A stretch of DNA of 64,000 bases from Odontocerum albicorne. Its lineage: Eukaryota > Arthropoda > Insecta > Trichoptera > Odontoceridae. Location of the stretch: NCBI GenBank assembly GCA_949825065.1, contig OX463855.1, positions 38,264,301 to 38,328,300 on the forward strand, written 5' to 3'. This document shows positions 1-10,429 of the stretch, piece by piece. Below the pieces are notes generated by a model that worked only from the letters and a program-made list of their open reading frames with translations, did no database searches and was not told the origin of the DNA. A program made the position numbers and the translations under genes. Numbering within the stretch: position 1 is the first letter of the stretch; every line of letters starts with the position of its first letter.

Positions 1-190
1 GACGATCGTAACACAACGGCATGTTGTTTTTTCTCTTTTTGAAAAAATAAATACGATCGAAGTCATAGGTATCCTTTTACCCCCGAATACTAAAATGTAT
101 AATATATGAGAGGAGTAGCACAGCGCGGGTTCGAAGAGGTGACCTTCCACAAAGAAGTCCAGTGCATTACCGCGCAGCCATGCACTTTAT
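1..190 (-). repeat. tRNA-derived SINE (family A), partial at window edge
   Basis: On the minus strand a tRNA-like head (about 185-113, with GGTTCGAA-type B box and GCATTGGACTTC-like middle) is followed by a body shared with 46340-46600 and 60690-61265. The window start cuts it. Truncation at the edge and divergence limit precision. Confidence 0.
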
Positions 191-224
191 TCATGCATTC
201 AGTAATGGTGAAGTTAGTTGACTA

Positions 225-350
225 CGATCAAGCCCTGAAGATGAAAACTGCAACGTTTTCGAAACGTCGGCATTATAAACTAAACCACTCGGTACGACAT
301 TCTGAAAGACCGTATTCAAGCGAAAAAAAGCATTTCAACATTTATTTGTA
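225..350 (+). repeat. Penelope-type repeat, family A, with hammerhead-like core
   Basis: Shares about 120 nt with 31190-31312. It holds CTGAAGA (235-241), a perfect 6-bp stem GAAAAC/GTTTTC (243-248/255-260), GAAA (261-264) and CGTC, with GCC (232-234) able to pair with GGC (269-271). That is the order of hammerhead core elements known from Penelope-like elements, with one extra U after the CTGAAGA box. Confidence 0.
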
Positions 351-617
351 AGCTCCTTGAAATTTCAACAGCTTTTAGAAATAATCAGATTGATATCTTG
401 ATAAAAAGTAAACGAAAAGATTCTTAGTAATTTTGAGATAATATCATCTTTGGACTATATTTTCACGGTCCGTGGATACACATTATCTTTTCAACGATCA
501 AGGTTTAGATTTTATTATTCATTACGTCGGGGGAAATCTTTCAAGCCTTGAAAATCACGAATTTGTAATGAAGGTTTTCACTTTTACGATGTGATTACGT
601 ATGACCACGTGGTAGTA
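351..617. other. No gene recognised
   Basis: AT-rich sequence between the Penelope-type repeat and the foldback element. I see no conserved coding signal or repeat match. Confidence 0.
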
Positions 618-696
618 CAGGGTGGCGCAGAGGAAACGCATGTTTATTGAATGGCTTGTATTTTGCAAAGAGAGGAAACGCATGTTCTTCATTTAA

Positions 697-1310
697 CCCT
701 TACAGGCACAGGTAAACTTCACTTATTTTTACTCAGGCTGCACAAAAAATAAAAAGTCAAGTTTTTCATTATTTTTTTTAATGTGTTTGAAAAATGATAC
801 ATACAAATGTTAAATTAACATATTTCCACTTCCTCGGTAGGTCAAGGAACTCCCAGTGAGGTGGTACAACTTATGTACCACTACTCCATATTTCCACTGG
901 TACTTCTAATGTACCACCAAATAATGCCGAAATACATCCAAGTAAAATTAATTTTTAACCTAAATATAAATTTACCACAATTACTGAAGTCAATTTTATC
1001 ACAACACAACTATTTTTTATTAAAATTTAATACTGTACAAATATATAATGTTTTCTTTTATACACACAAGTCGGCACACCAAGAACCACTAACTGTCAAT
1101 AATATTAGAAGCTAAATGAATTTGAACAGGACCAGACCTGCAGCTGTGCGGACATGAGTCATAAGTTTTATATTATACGAAGTGGTACATAATCTAAGCG
1201 TTCGTGCAAAAATAGAGAAAGGTTTAATAAGTGGTACATTGCGTGTACCATTGTGCAGTACTGTGTCAAAAAAAGGTGGTACATAACGTGGACTACTAAG
1301 CCTGTAAGAG
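697..1310. mobile_element. piggyBac-type MITE nested in the foldback element
   Basis: Flanked by TTAA (693-696 and 1311-1314), with inverted ends CCCTTACAGGC / GCCTGTAAGAG. The opposite arm of the host foldback element (about 1628-1645) carries the uninterrupted sequence around a single TTAA, which serves as an empty site. Inside, GTGGTACAT and its inverse recur at least five times. No transposase is visible. Confidence 0.
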
Positions 1311-1381
1311 TTAAGCATAACATTGTTTATTTTCAAGATAATTTTTTGATTAATACAGGTAAATGAATTAATAGTTTTAAA

Positions 1382-1516
1382 CTAATTGTGAAAAATAATA
1401 TCAGGCAAGTGTTGCCCTTCTTTGCCGTCACATATCTGCAGCCTCTCTTGAAAGTTACGTATCACTCTCACAAACATTTCTTCTGGTATTCCTTCGATTT
1501 CTTGACGAATAGAAAC
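1382..1516 (-). pseudogene. Tc1/mariner-like transposase C-terminal remnant
   Basis: Open for 44 codons to a TAG: IRQEIEGIPEEMFVRVIRNF then QERLQICDGKEGQHLPDIIF. This is the usual tail of insect mariner-like transposases (..L+.RI..AI..I.PEML..V+..+..RL..C....G.H+E..). It has no start or catalytic residues, so it is a remnant in the loop of the foldback element. Confidence 0.
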
Positions 1517-1815
1517 TTTCAGTGGGCGAAGAAGGGTAACACTTGTCTGACATTATTTTTCATTAATTTAAAGGTGCAATATTATTACTTCATTTACCTG
1601 TATTAATCACAAAAATTAACAATGTTATGCTTAAATGAAAAACAAGCGTTTCCTCTCTTTGCAAAATACTAGCCATTCAAAAAAACATGCGTTTCCTCTG
1701 CGCCACCCTGTATAAGAAGTGATCATTATAATAAACAGACGAGCATCGTATTGTATCACCTTTCAGCTGCTAAAAACAATCCATATGTTTGTTGTACTAG
1801 TCCCATAGGATTTAT

Positions 1816-3312
1816 ATATCGTTGGACTAACTATAAGAACACGTATAATATGTTATGTAACTCCAAACGTCACAGTTTGTCATATGTATTGTACCGGACA
1901 GGGTACAAATGAACTGTAACTAGGTGCGTTGGTTGCTGCGCAGCGCTCGGAGAATCGAGGCAGCGAATTCCGAAAGCGTAGATCCAGAAGAAAAAGGTAG
2001 CGGGGGGGGGGAGAGATTCCTCTCAGGCAGGTCGGTAGCGGGTCTCAAAGTAAAACACAGTCGAGTCGGTTGTTACTGAGAATATATTTTTCCCTGAATG
2101 AATGAATGAATGAAACGAGTTCTTAAGCTTTTATTCAATTTTTAGACTTGCGCATTTTACTGCGTCGTCGATCTTTTGTCAGTGATTTGAGGAATACCTT
2201 TTCCACTGTTGTGTCATATGTGTGATTGTGTTATTTATATGTGTATACTTATATTAAGTATTTGTGTGATAATCTCTGTTTTATTTTTAGGCTCGATGAG
2301 CCTTTGATTTTGATTTATCTTACTTTACTTAATCCGAATTGAATCAACCATAGTTGGGCACGGTGACTATCCTCAAAGGGGTACGATAGCTCATGTCAGC
2401 GACCCTGGTGGCGCAGTTCAGGTTAGGCGTCCTCCCGCCCCTCCCGGGGGTCTCAGTGAAGCGACGATGGTGAAGACGGTGGAGTTGAGGTAACGATGCT
2501 GGAGAAGAACGCGAAGAAGGCGCAAAGCCGTAGCGTGCGGCGAGGCTTCATGAGCTTTCTTTGCTCTCTATCTAGTACTTCACTACCGTCTGAGGGACTG
2601 CAGGTTGGTGACCGAAATGTGTAGACGTCAACAGCATAGACCTCCGACAATCAATCAACAGGGAAATATATACATAAACTTATTTATATCAGGTGTATGC
2701 GTTGAGTGTGGGGATGGGAAGGTATCGGCTGCGACCTATGTTATATTTTTCCCTAAAAAGGGACCTTCCTTATTAATGGTCGGTCAGTCATCACAAGCGC
2801 CCATTCCCCGCGAAAAACAACAACTTTCGGGGTTTCGAGCACTGCTTAAATCGACCGGCCCGTGGCCTACTCACGACGCCCCGCCCGCAAGTCTTTAATT
2901 TATCTTGCGGTCGCGAACATGATCGGAGTCAAATAGACTAACATTTTTCAACATTTTCAAATAATTTACATTTCAACAAAGTATAAAGGATTTACATTAC
3001 ATATTCACATACAGATCCACACATACAAGAGATTCAAACATCATATCAAGGACATATAACACACATATCAAGAGTCAAGAATTACACACAATCACAAGGG
3101 TGACCGCACACGTCCCATACATGTATTATAAACTTAAACATTGTTTTTTTAAATATATCTGATTGATAAAGACATTGTTTTTTTATCAATTATATATACT
3201 ATATTTAAAAAACAATGTTTATGTTAACACAGGACAAACTGTGAAGTTTTTTCTCTCTCCTGTAAAGTTACTCATACGGAGTTACGTGTTCTTATAGTTA
3301 GGCCAACGATAT
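1816..3312. repeat. 1.5-kb segment bounded by 30-bp inverted repeats
   Basis: Positions 1816-1845 and 3283-3312 are inverted copies matching at 29 of 30 bases (core ACTAACTATAAGAACACGTA). No clear target duplication was found. The interior holds (GAAT)n near 2093-2115 and the GC-rich block at 2340-2910, so it could be a DNA element or two solo ends. Confidence 0.
2340..2910. other. GC-rich block, possibly LINE-derived, unidentified
   Basis: Base composition jumps here against an AT-rich background. It resembles the untranslated parts of R1-type LINEs in style only. Reading frames up to 97 aa show no domain I recognise. Confidence 0.
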
Positions 3313-3324
3313 GCTTGTGCTGTA

Positions 3325-4475
3325 AGGGAATAGTTAATGATAACAGTCAACCATTTCATCTCAGTTATGCAACGTGTTTCCTGTAGGATGCTACAGAGAT
3401 AACTCTGTCATTTGCAATACCCAGGTCATGCCCAGAGCATCTAATCCCGACACTGTATTAGAAAAGAATAGTTAATGAGCATAGTCATTCATTTCAATTC
3501 CATGTCTGGGCCATCAATTATGCCATTTGTTTCCAGTTAGAGGCAACAGAGACATCAGGTCCTGCCCAGAACAAGTACTTCAGATGCTGTACTGGAAAAG
3601 AACAGTTAATGATCAAAGTAATTCATTTCATTTCCGTCTCCAGACCATCAACTATGCCACTTGTTTCCAGTTAGAGGCAACAGAGACATCAGGTCCTGCC
3701 CAGAACAAGTACTTCAGATGCTGTACTGAAAAAGAACAGTTAATGATCAAAGTAATTCATTTCATTTCCGTGTCCAGACCATCAATTATGCCACTTGTTT
3801 CCAGTTAGAGGCAACAGAGACATCAGGTCCTGCCAAGAACAAGTACTTCAGATACTGTACTGGAAAAGAACAGTTAATGATCAAAGTAATTCATTTTATT
3901 TCCGTCTCCAGACCATCAATTATGCCACTTGTTTCCAGTTAGAGGCAACAGAGACATCAGGTCCTGCCCAGAACAAGTACTTCAGATGCTGTACTGAAAA
4001 AGAACAGTTAATGGTCAAAGTAATTCATTTCATTTCCGTGTCCAGACCATCAATTATGTCACTTGTTTCCAGTAGAAGGCAACATAGATCGCCCTATAAT
4101 TTGCAACAATCAGGTCCTATACAAATAAAGTAACATATATAGTTCTGACGTTGTGCCGAAAAGGGATAGTTAATGATTCATTTATTTTCCGTGTCCAGGC
4201 CATCAATCACGCCACATGTTTCCAGTAGAAGGTAACATAGATCGCCCTATAATTTGCAACAATCAGGTCCTATACAAATAAAGTAGCATACTATATATAG
4301 TTCTGACGTTGTGCCGGAAAGGGATGGTTAATGATTCATTTCTTTTCCGTGTCCAGGCCATCAATCACGCCACATGTTTCCAGTAGAAGGCAACATGGAT
4401 CGCCCTATAATTCGCAACAATCAGGTTTGCCCAGAGCATTTAGTCCCAATGCTGTGCTTGTAAGGAATAGTTAAT
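3325..4475. repeat. 134-bp tandem satellite
   Basis: The landmark TTGTTTCCAG recurs at 3527, 3661, 3795, 3929 and 4063, exactly 134 bp apart. More diverged units lie on both sides, the two at 4216 and 4374 being 153-158 bp. Apparent reading frames of 93-112 aa are by-products of the repeat. Confidence 0.
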
Positions 4476-4490
4476 TACTAATAAATACTA

Positions 4491-4575
4491 ATAGATCTCA
4501 TCACCAATATTAATAGATCTCATCACCAATATTAATAGATCTCATCACCAATATTAATAGATCTCATCACCAATA
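4491..4575. repeat. 22-bp tandem repeat, about 4 copies
   Basis: Unit TAATAGATCTCATCACCAAT plus AT, nearly perfect, immediately after the 134-bp satellite. Confidence 0.
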
Positions 4576-4739
4576 TTCATAGATTTATTTTCTCCCAAAT
4601 ATCTTATGAAAGTAGAATGCTGTTTAAATATTTTTACATTTATTGGATTTAGCAACTGTGGTTTAACTTTACGCTAAGCAAGAGGGCGCCCCATGTTTGA
4701 TTCCTGGCGAATTCATTTCATGCTGATATTAGTCTTAGA

Positions 4740-4990
4740 TCGTTTAACATGTAAATTTATATGTTGTTTATAGTTAAGGCATTAACGTTGTGGAGGTTTA
4801 AAGATATTGTAATTTATTTTTATCAAACACTGTTTATTCCACTTTTTTGTAACGGTATAACCCTACAGGTTTCAAGGCTTTCACCTCATCTTCAGGGGAA
4901 CACAAACAAGACTTGTCTTGTTACAAAACCGTTACAAAAAAGTGGAATAAACAGTGTTTGATAAAAATAAATTACAATGTGAATTTATGT
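4740..4990. repeat. Penelope-type repeat, family B, inverted arrangement
   Basis: A left arm with ATCAAACACTGTTTATTCCA.. is followed by its inverse near 4935-4980. The minus strand of the left arm carries CTGAAGATGAGGTGAAAG and GAAACC, the family's hammerhead-like block. Related copies are at 29610-29825, 39930-40045 and 50460-51035. Confidence 0.
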
Positions 4991-5559
4991 TTATCTGTAA
5001 CTTATATACTGCTTAGCATATTGAGAAACACACAAACAGCGCTGTATAAAATTGCCTTTCGAAATGTTGCAACAGATAAACCTACCAATCGTCTTGAAAT
5101 TTTAATATTCTTGCCATTGAAACGAATTTTAATTGTTTAAGACTGTGCTGAAATACAACAGCTTGCACTTGCTTGCACAGGCATTTTTCATGCACTAGAT
5201 GGCTAACAATCAAATTATATCACGAGGGAAAGCTTACCGTATCGCATCTATACGTCCACTTACAAAATATGTTGACAAATAATGGATAATTTATTGCATT
5301 ATTTCTTAAGCTGAATAAATCACAAATAATGAGAAATGAACACAGCCTCACTGGGTCGCATCCTTGTTGGTTGCGAAGTATTATAATAAATCAAGATGAT
5401 TTGGTAAACGGAAATTCTGTGACCTAATCATTAATGGCGGTCTCGTTCTTTGCCCCAGATTACCAGGGCAGGTTCTGGTCAAAAAATCCCCCTTTTGTTT
5501 ATTTGATAAAAAGATATATAAAATTTATTTCTTATAAATACTAAGGCTAAACCCATGAT
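4991..5559. other. No gene recognised
   Basis: AT-rich with some higher-GC patches near 5420-5490. No domain or repeat relation that I can support. Confidence 0.
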
Positions 5560-5730
5560 TATTAATGTACACTTAAATTATATACAAAACGATATACGAA
5601 AATTTTATAAGTTGCATGAGATAAATTTGGAAGAGGCTATGGATATGTGTCGAGATCGGAAAGTGTAGCACTCTGTTCTGTTTGCCTACCCCTGTAGGGA
5701 AAATGCATTATGGTGTGTATGTATATACGT
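5560..5730 (+). pseudogene. LINE family A (RTE-like), 3' end
   Basis: Reads MCRDRKV..LFAYPCRE.. then GTGTGTATGTATAT. This is the C-terminus and terminal tail common to the many family A copies in the window (compare 48840-48910). Broken by stops. Confidence 0.
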
Positions 5731-5890
5731 GTGATAAACGAAAATAAACATGTAACTTTTTTTTAAATTAAAATTGCATTTCGTCTCTGTGAAAGTAAAA
5801 TCTATCAAAATTGTTGTGTGTTCATGCGTAAGAAGTTTTTCTTTTTTTTTATATAAAATGTAAAAAATCAATTATTTGAATCTTGTTCTT

Positions 5891-6460
5891 CTTCCCAATG
5901 TCATGTCAAGTCCCTTCAACGTTGAATATCACCTGAGAGTAGACATCTTTGTCCCCGGCAGCCCGAAAAAGATCTCCAACGCCCCTTATGCCAGTCCAAT
6001 CACGTATATTGCGGAGCCAGGAGATTTGCCTCCTGCCAACACCTCTTCGGCCATCTATTTTGCTTTGGATGATCAGGTGCAGTAATTTTTACTTTGCTCC
6101 TCTAAGTACGAGTACATGACCCAAATAGGACATCTTTCGGATTTTAATATAAACAACTCTCTATCAACTTTGGCTCTTTGAAGAATCCTTGTGCTGCTGA
6201 CCATGATTCCAGTCAGTTCATACTACCGAATGATTCCAGTCGGTTCATACTACCAACTTTGAGGGTCCATGATTCTCCTCCATGCAATAACACTGACCAA
6301 ACGTAGCATTTGACTAGCCGTTGTCAAAGTTTCAAGTTTAGATTATCATCGCAGAATACGCTTCTCATTTTATCAAAAGCCGCACGAGATGATTCAATTC
6401 TGCACTTGACTTCGGTTTCTGGATCGAAGTCTTCCACTAGGATACTTCCGAGGTATTTAA
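5891..6460 (-). pseudogene. LINE ORF2 C-terminal region (family B), degenerate
   Basis: Minus-strand frames read KYLGSILVEDFDPETEVKCR.., RAAFDKMRSVFC, VKCYVWSVLLHGGESWTLK and, after frameshifts, SKIDGRRGVGRRQISWLRNI RDWTGIRGVGDLFRAA ending at a TGA near 5891. These are the region downstream of the reverse-transcriptase domain of insect non-LTR elements. Clade is not certain (RTE/Jockey range). At least one stop and several frameshifts make it inactive. Confidence 0.
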
Positions 6461-6589
6461 GTTTTTTTAATCTTTCTATATCAGCAATTATTTGAATGCA
6501 GAGAGTAAATGTTTTAGCTAAATGTTTAAGTATTTAGGATAAATATATGAAATTTGTGATAAGGAATGAGATCACTTCGTCACAGGTCT

Positions 6590-6810
6590 TGCCTAATGAA
6601 GTTGTTCTCTGCATATATCCACAAAATTGAGGTTTCTTAGCATTATTATCTGTTTGTAAACTACGGTTAACCTTCGTATTTAGACTATGTAAATTGGTCC
6701 ACGTTTCACTGCCCTGCATCCCATAACCAAAATAATATGCTGAACTATCGTCTTAACAGATTTTGATACTGTCCTACTTACAATATACCTAACTGCTATA
6801 ATACCGAAAA
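6590..6810 (-). pseudogene. LINE family A fragment
   Basis: Contains GSETWT and upstream sequence matching 61600-61660 (TTTTGATACTGTC block on the plus strand). The two LINE fragments at 5891-6460 and here are of different families, so one may have inserted beside the other. Confidence 0.
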
Positions 6811-7700
6811 TTGCTGTACTAATTATAATATCAACTCCTCTATAATTCGTATGCAAAGATTTGGAAACGAGTTTTGCAACAATGTAGATATTTTTAATAT
6901 AAGTATATATAGTATTCGCCAGAATATCACAACAATATTTAGAAATAGCTACTAACTTTGTGCTCTCCTTTATTAATATAAATAACGTAATATAAACAAA
7001 ACATTAAGGACAATACTTTGCCTCTGGAGTTGAGTAACCCTGCATCAACATGTAGGAAGATTTTATTCTGCAAAGCAACTTGCATCTCGTTCTACTAATG
7101 AGGTCATGTGTTTTCTATATCTCAATATCTATCCATAAAATTCTATCCATAAAATTTTAAAAAAAAAAAAAAAAGGTGCCGGAGCTCACTTCTTGTCAAG
7201 CATTTTGCTTACCGTAAAAAAAGTGATGGAGAGCCACTCCACTGCCCTCCACCGCAAAAAAAAGTACTGGATATAAGGAACAAATTAATTTGATTCACTC
7301 TTTCTCGTTATAATCAAGTTCAACTGTAATTATAATATTATTACATAATTAAATAAGGGTTACAAATATTCTGTAGCCAGCCCAGTACGGACAGTTAGGC
7401 GAACAATGGTGACGGCCCCGCAGGCCGGACATGCAGTAATACCTCTGAAGTGACGCGTCATCAGGCACACTTTCGGTGTCCCCATAAGCCGAGCCTCGAC
7501 TTCCACTCTCCTCTCGCCGCTGTCATCTGCTCAGCGCTCTGATGAGATGCTCAAGGCAACGGTATTTCTTTTTTTTTCTAAACACATTTCTTCTTTCTGA
7601 TTTGTGATATTTTTATTGCATGTCTCTGAAATATAGTAGTCAAGTCCAGCGTTTCCCAATTAAATTTAGTCACAAAAGTCTCTAAATATTTTTAGCGTAA
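6811..7700. other. No intact gene; poly-A run and GC-rich patch
   Basis: A poly-A stretch lies near 7160-7175. A GC-rich patch at 7370-7560 looks like TE untranslated sequence. No domain recognised. Confidence 0.
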
Positions 7701-7712
7701 TAAATTTAAAAA

Positions 7713-8011
7713 ATGCAGACGCTCTTAGTATCCAAAAAGCTCATGAAATACTTAAAAAGATTTCATCTTGCGGAGTCTGAGAGCTACCCATGTGACGAGA
7801 GTGTGGTGCAGGATGTGCTACACGTGCTGCTGAGTTGTCCCGCGCAGGCCATCAGACGAAGGAAACTAGAGAACGAGCTGGGAGTATCCAGACTGCAACT
7901 TGAACATCTAAAAAAAGGGACTTTTAATGAAGGAGAATGATTTTACCATATGTGAATATATCGCTGATGTAGTTAATTCACCAAAGCACATGAACACTAT
8001 TACAAGGGAAT
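7713..8011 (+). pseudogene. R1/TRAS-like LINE ORF2 C-terminus
   Basis: Reads KKLMKYLKRFHLAESESYPC then DESVVQDVLHVLLSCPAQA and RRRKLENELGVSRLQLEHLK, the C-x-H-x-C tail seen after the reverse transcriptase in R1-like elements. At the A run near 7910-7917 the frame shifts by one and continues KENDFTICEYIADVV to a TAA at about 8011. No RT domain precedes it, so it is a 5'-truncated copy. Confidence 0.
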
Positions 8012-8479
8012 AATACCAAAGGGCAGGTCTCTTTGAAGGGCCTTCAGCCGCGTCCCGACGGAGTTTACCACGATTTCTCCTGTTGTAATGCAAATGCCGG
8101 GGCGCTCCCAATAAAGCCGTGCGCGGACGCATTCCTTGTCCTAACCATACACTAAACATTCGAAACACATTAAACATATTCAGAGCAATAAAATGATAAA
8201 CACTTTTGGGGTATGCACTGAGGGAACAGGCAAAGAAGTATGTCTCCATAGAACCATTTCAAAGAGTCCAAACACAATCCCGGGGCTATAAACCTGATGC
8301 GTCATAAATCAGGTTGCCCATTGGCTCAACTCGTCCAAAAAAAAAAAGTATCCAAAAAGCACCACCTCAGAATAATTAAAACAAACAAATAAAGGTTTCT
8401 TGACAGCAACATAATGTGTACATATGTTATATATAATAAACTCATCCCGAGTATCGCACATACATCTCAAAATAAACTG

Positions 8480-8575
8480 TAGAAAACACATTTAAGATAG
8501 AAGACATTAAAACGTCCAGGCTCATCTCACAAACATTCGGTGGGATGAGCCTGGACCTTTTAATGTCACAGTGGG
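8480..8575. repeat. Two head-to-head fragments of a LINE 3' tail (family D)
   Basis: GTCCAGGCTCATC (near 8515) and GATGAGCCTGGAC (near 8545) form a hairpin. Each arm matches the GGGATGAGCCCGGACCTTTT block of 60118-60540. Confidence 0.
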
Positions 8576-8609
8576 AGATGATGTTCACACGTAAAAAAAC
8601 AACATTCGA

Positions 8610-8700
8610 GGGGAATAGTAAATCACGGGGTTCGGACCGACGACCTTCCGTTTGGAAGACCAATGCTTTATCATGCGACCATACACCTCAACCGTAATAA
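8610..8700 (-). repeat. tRNA-like SINE head (family A)
   Basis: GGTTCGGACCGACGACCTTC on the plus strand is the inverse of a B box and arm, matching 61195-61265. Only the head is visible. Confidence 0.
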
Positions 8701-8759
8701 ATACGCAATATATAATCACTCAAAGTGCGTATATATTTATATATAAACGTATGAACGTC

Positions 8760-9160
8760 GTCCTTTACTGTCCATGCAGTGAGACTCTGGAATCAGTTAC
8801 AAACCAATATAAGACTCGCTCCGTCCTTGGCATGCTTTAAGAAGCGACTGAAAAAACTCTTAATTTCTAGTCAGTAAAATAACGTGTTTCATTCCTGATT
8901 TTTTTTTCTTTTCCTTTGATTAATGATATCTCACTTTACATGAAAAGGAATGTTCGGGTGATTGCCCGTCTTTGTGGGATTTGTGGGCATATGCTCACGT
9001 ATGTGTTTATGGATTTCGTGGGGATGGATAGTCATTTGAATGATTTATGCGACCATGTAATTTGCTTCATTTACTTTTGTCTGGTTGGTTGGAAGAGATT
9101 GCCGCCTGGCAATAAGCCCACCAGATTGTATTTGCAATAAAAGTGTTGAATAAATAAATA
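8760..9160 (+). pseudogene. LINE family C, ORF2 C-terminus and 3' tail
   Basis: Reads LWNQLQTNIRLAPSLACFKK RLKKLLIS, the LWNSLP..+R.....FK.+LK..L ending of Jockey/CR1-type ORF2. A 3' UTR ends with GGTTGGAAGAGATTGCC, GCAATAA and (AAAT)n. The same 3' UTR is at 50140-50445. The tail is also used by SINE B. Confidence 0.
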
Positions 9161-9164
9161 TGTA

Positions 9165-9620
9165 CATTTTTTTTTTTTTATTTACATTTAACAAGAAATA
9201 GACATCATTTGCGAAAAAACAACAGGTAATTTAATTTGGACATACAATTTTAATAGATCTGGGTTTGTTGCCTTTCATTTGTCGTGTCCCCGGTAAACTA
9301 GGCTTTTGCCTGTATCTCACTGAGGATATTTAGCATGAAAAAATAAACCGATGCTTCTTTCCGATTTTCGATTACACAAAAACAAAACCCCGTTGCACAT
9401 TCTCATCAACCTTACAAACAGTGACACTCAATTACAACTGAAAACATCATGCGAAATCAAACTCCTCACACATCATCACTCCAGAAAGACTAAAAATGTT
9501 CATCCCATAATATACCACACATAATTATAAAAATAAAAACAAAAATAGGCAAAAATACAAATATAAAACAAAAAAAATTAAAACATCAAAAATAACTCCA
9601 CACTCAAGAGCTCGCACAAT
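9165..9620 (-). repeat. Non-LTR element 3' end (family E)
   Basis: Starts from a T run on the plus strand, that is, a poly-A tail on minus. Shares more than 350 nt with 19195-19735 and about 170 nt with 28870-29045 (plus). Beyond 9620 a minus-strand frame (9818-9525) contains IYIPIEENNLKCGHYHVTIP, which may be the end of its ORF2; this is uncertain. Confidence 0.
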
Positions 9621-9889
9621 ATTTCTATCGTTTAATGTGTAAGTATAATTTTTTCGACGAATTCTTAATTTTACCACACCGACTCCATTTAGAAAACGCT
9701 GGTCTAGTGGAATTGTTACGTGATAATGGCCGCATTTTAGATTATTTTCTTCAATTGGAATATATATCAGATTTCTTCGATTGTTCACTAAATATGCACT
9801 CACACAATCATTTTCCAACTAATTGGTCTGAGTACAAACGCCACACGACATATTTTGAACATTTTAAGTTATATTTTGTGCAGTGGAGG

Positions 9890-10240
9890 ATCAATGTATG
9901 AAAAAAGGTATAAAATGAGTGTTTTAAGTGAGATGAAGATAGGAATTTTAATATGGTTTGGACATGTAAAGAGAATGAATGGCGAAATAATGTCTAAGCG
10001 AATATACAAATCAGATGTACAAGGTGTGCATGGAAAAGATAGTCTGAGGAAAGTATGACTGGAGCAAATGGAACAATTTTTGAAAGAAGGTAAAGTGGGA
10101 AAAGTATGAATAATAGAAGATTATGCATGACGAGATAGATGAATGTTGAGGAGGTGAAAGTTGTGTGCTTGGATAGAAAAGTTTGGAAATGTGTTCTGTA
10201 TGTCTACCTCATTAAGGACATTTTTTTATTTCACGACGCC
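9890..10240 (+). pseudogene. LINE family A, ORF2 C-terminal region
   Basis: Reads WFGHVKRMNGEIMSKRIYKS, the RWFGHVERM block of the family, then degenerates through stops to the tail near 10190-10220. It lacks the RT domain. Confidence 0.
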
Positions 10241-10307
10241 CTTGATTTATTCGTTGAATTTTTCGCTTAAAAAATAATACCAATCAGTGAAATGAGATAT
10301 CGTGTAA

Positions 10308-10415
10308 TTTACCATACAGTTTCTCAAATTTACCACTCAGTTTCTCAAATTTACCACACAGTTTCTCAACTTTACCACACAGTTTCTCAAATTTACCACA
10401 CAGTTTCTCAAATTT
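10308..10415. repeat. 21-bp tandem repeat, about 5 copies
   Basis: Unit TTACCACACAGTTTCTCAAA plus T with a few substitutions. Confidence 0.
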
Positions 10416-10429
10416 TGGAACCGAACTAG

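Larger units (their letters stand above)
618..1710. mobile_element. Foldback Tc1/mariner-type MITE, TA target site
   Basis: Ends are CAGGGTGGCGCAGAGG and its inverse, flanked by TA (616-617, 1711-1712). The arms pair over their whole length (left arm interrupted by the insertion at 697-1310), leaving a loop of about 100 nt at 1425-1527. The loop and inner arm encode the C-terminus of a transposase (1516-1382, minus), so this looks like a collapsed, inverted derivative of an autonomous element. Confidence 0.

Noticed and set aside
3527..4133. Frames of 93 and 112 aa starting MFPVRGNRDIRSC
   Set aside because: They follow the 134-bp satellite period and repeat the same peptide; no conserved domain.
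5876..6085. 69-aa plus-strand frame MNLVLLPNVMSS..
   Set aside because: Shadow of the minus-strand LINE terminus, which has recognisable motifs.
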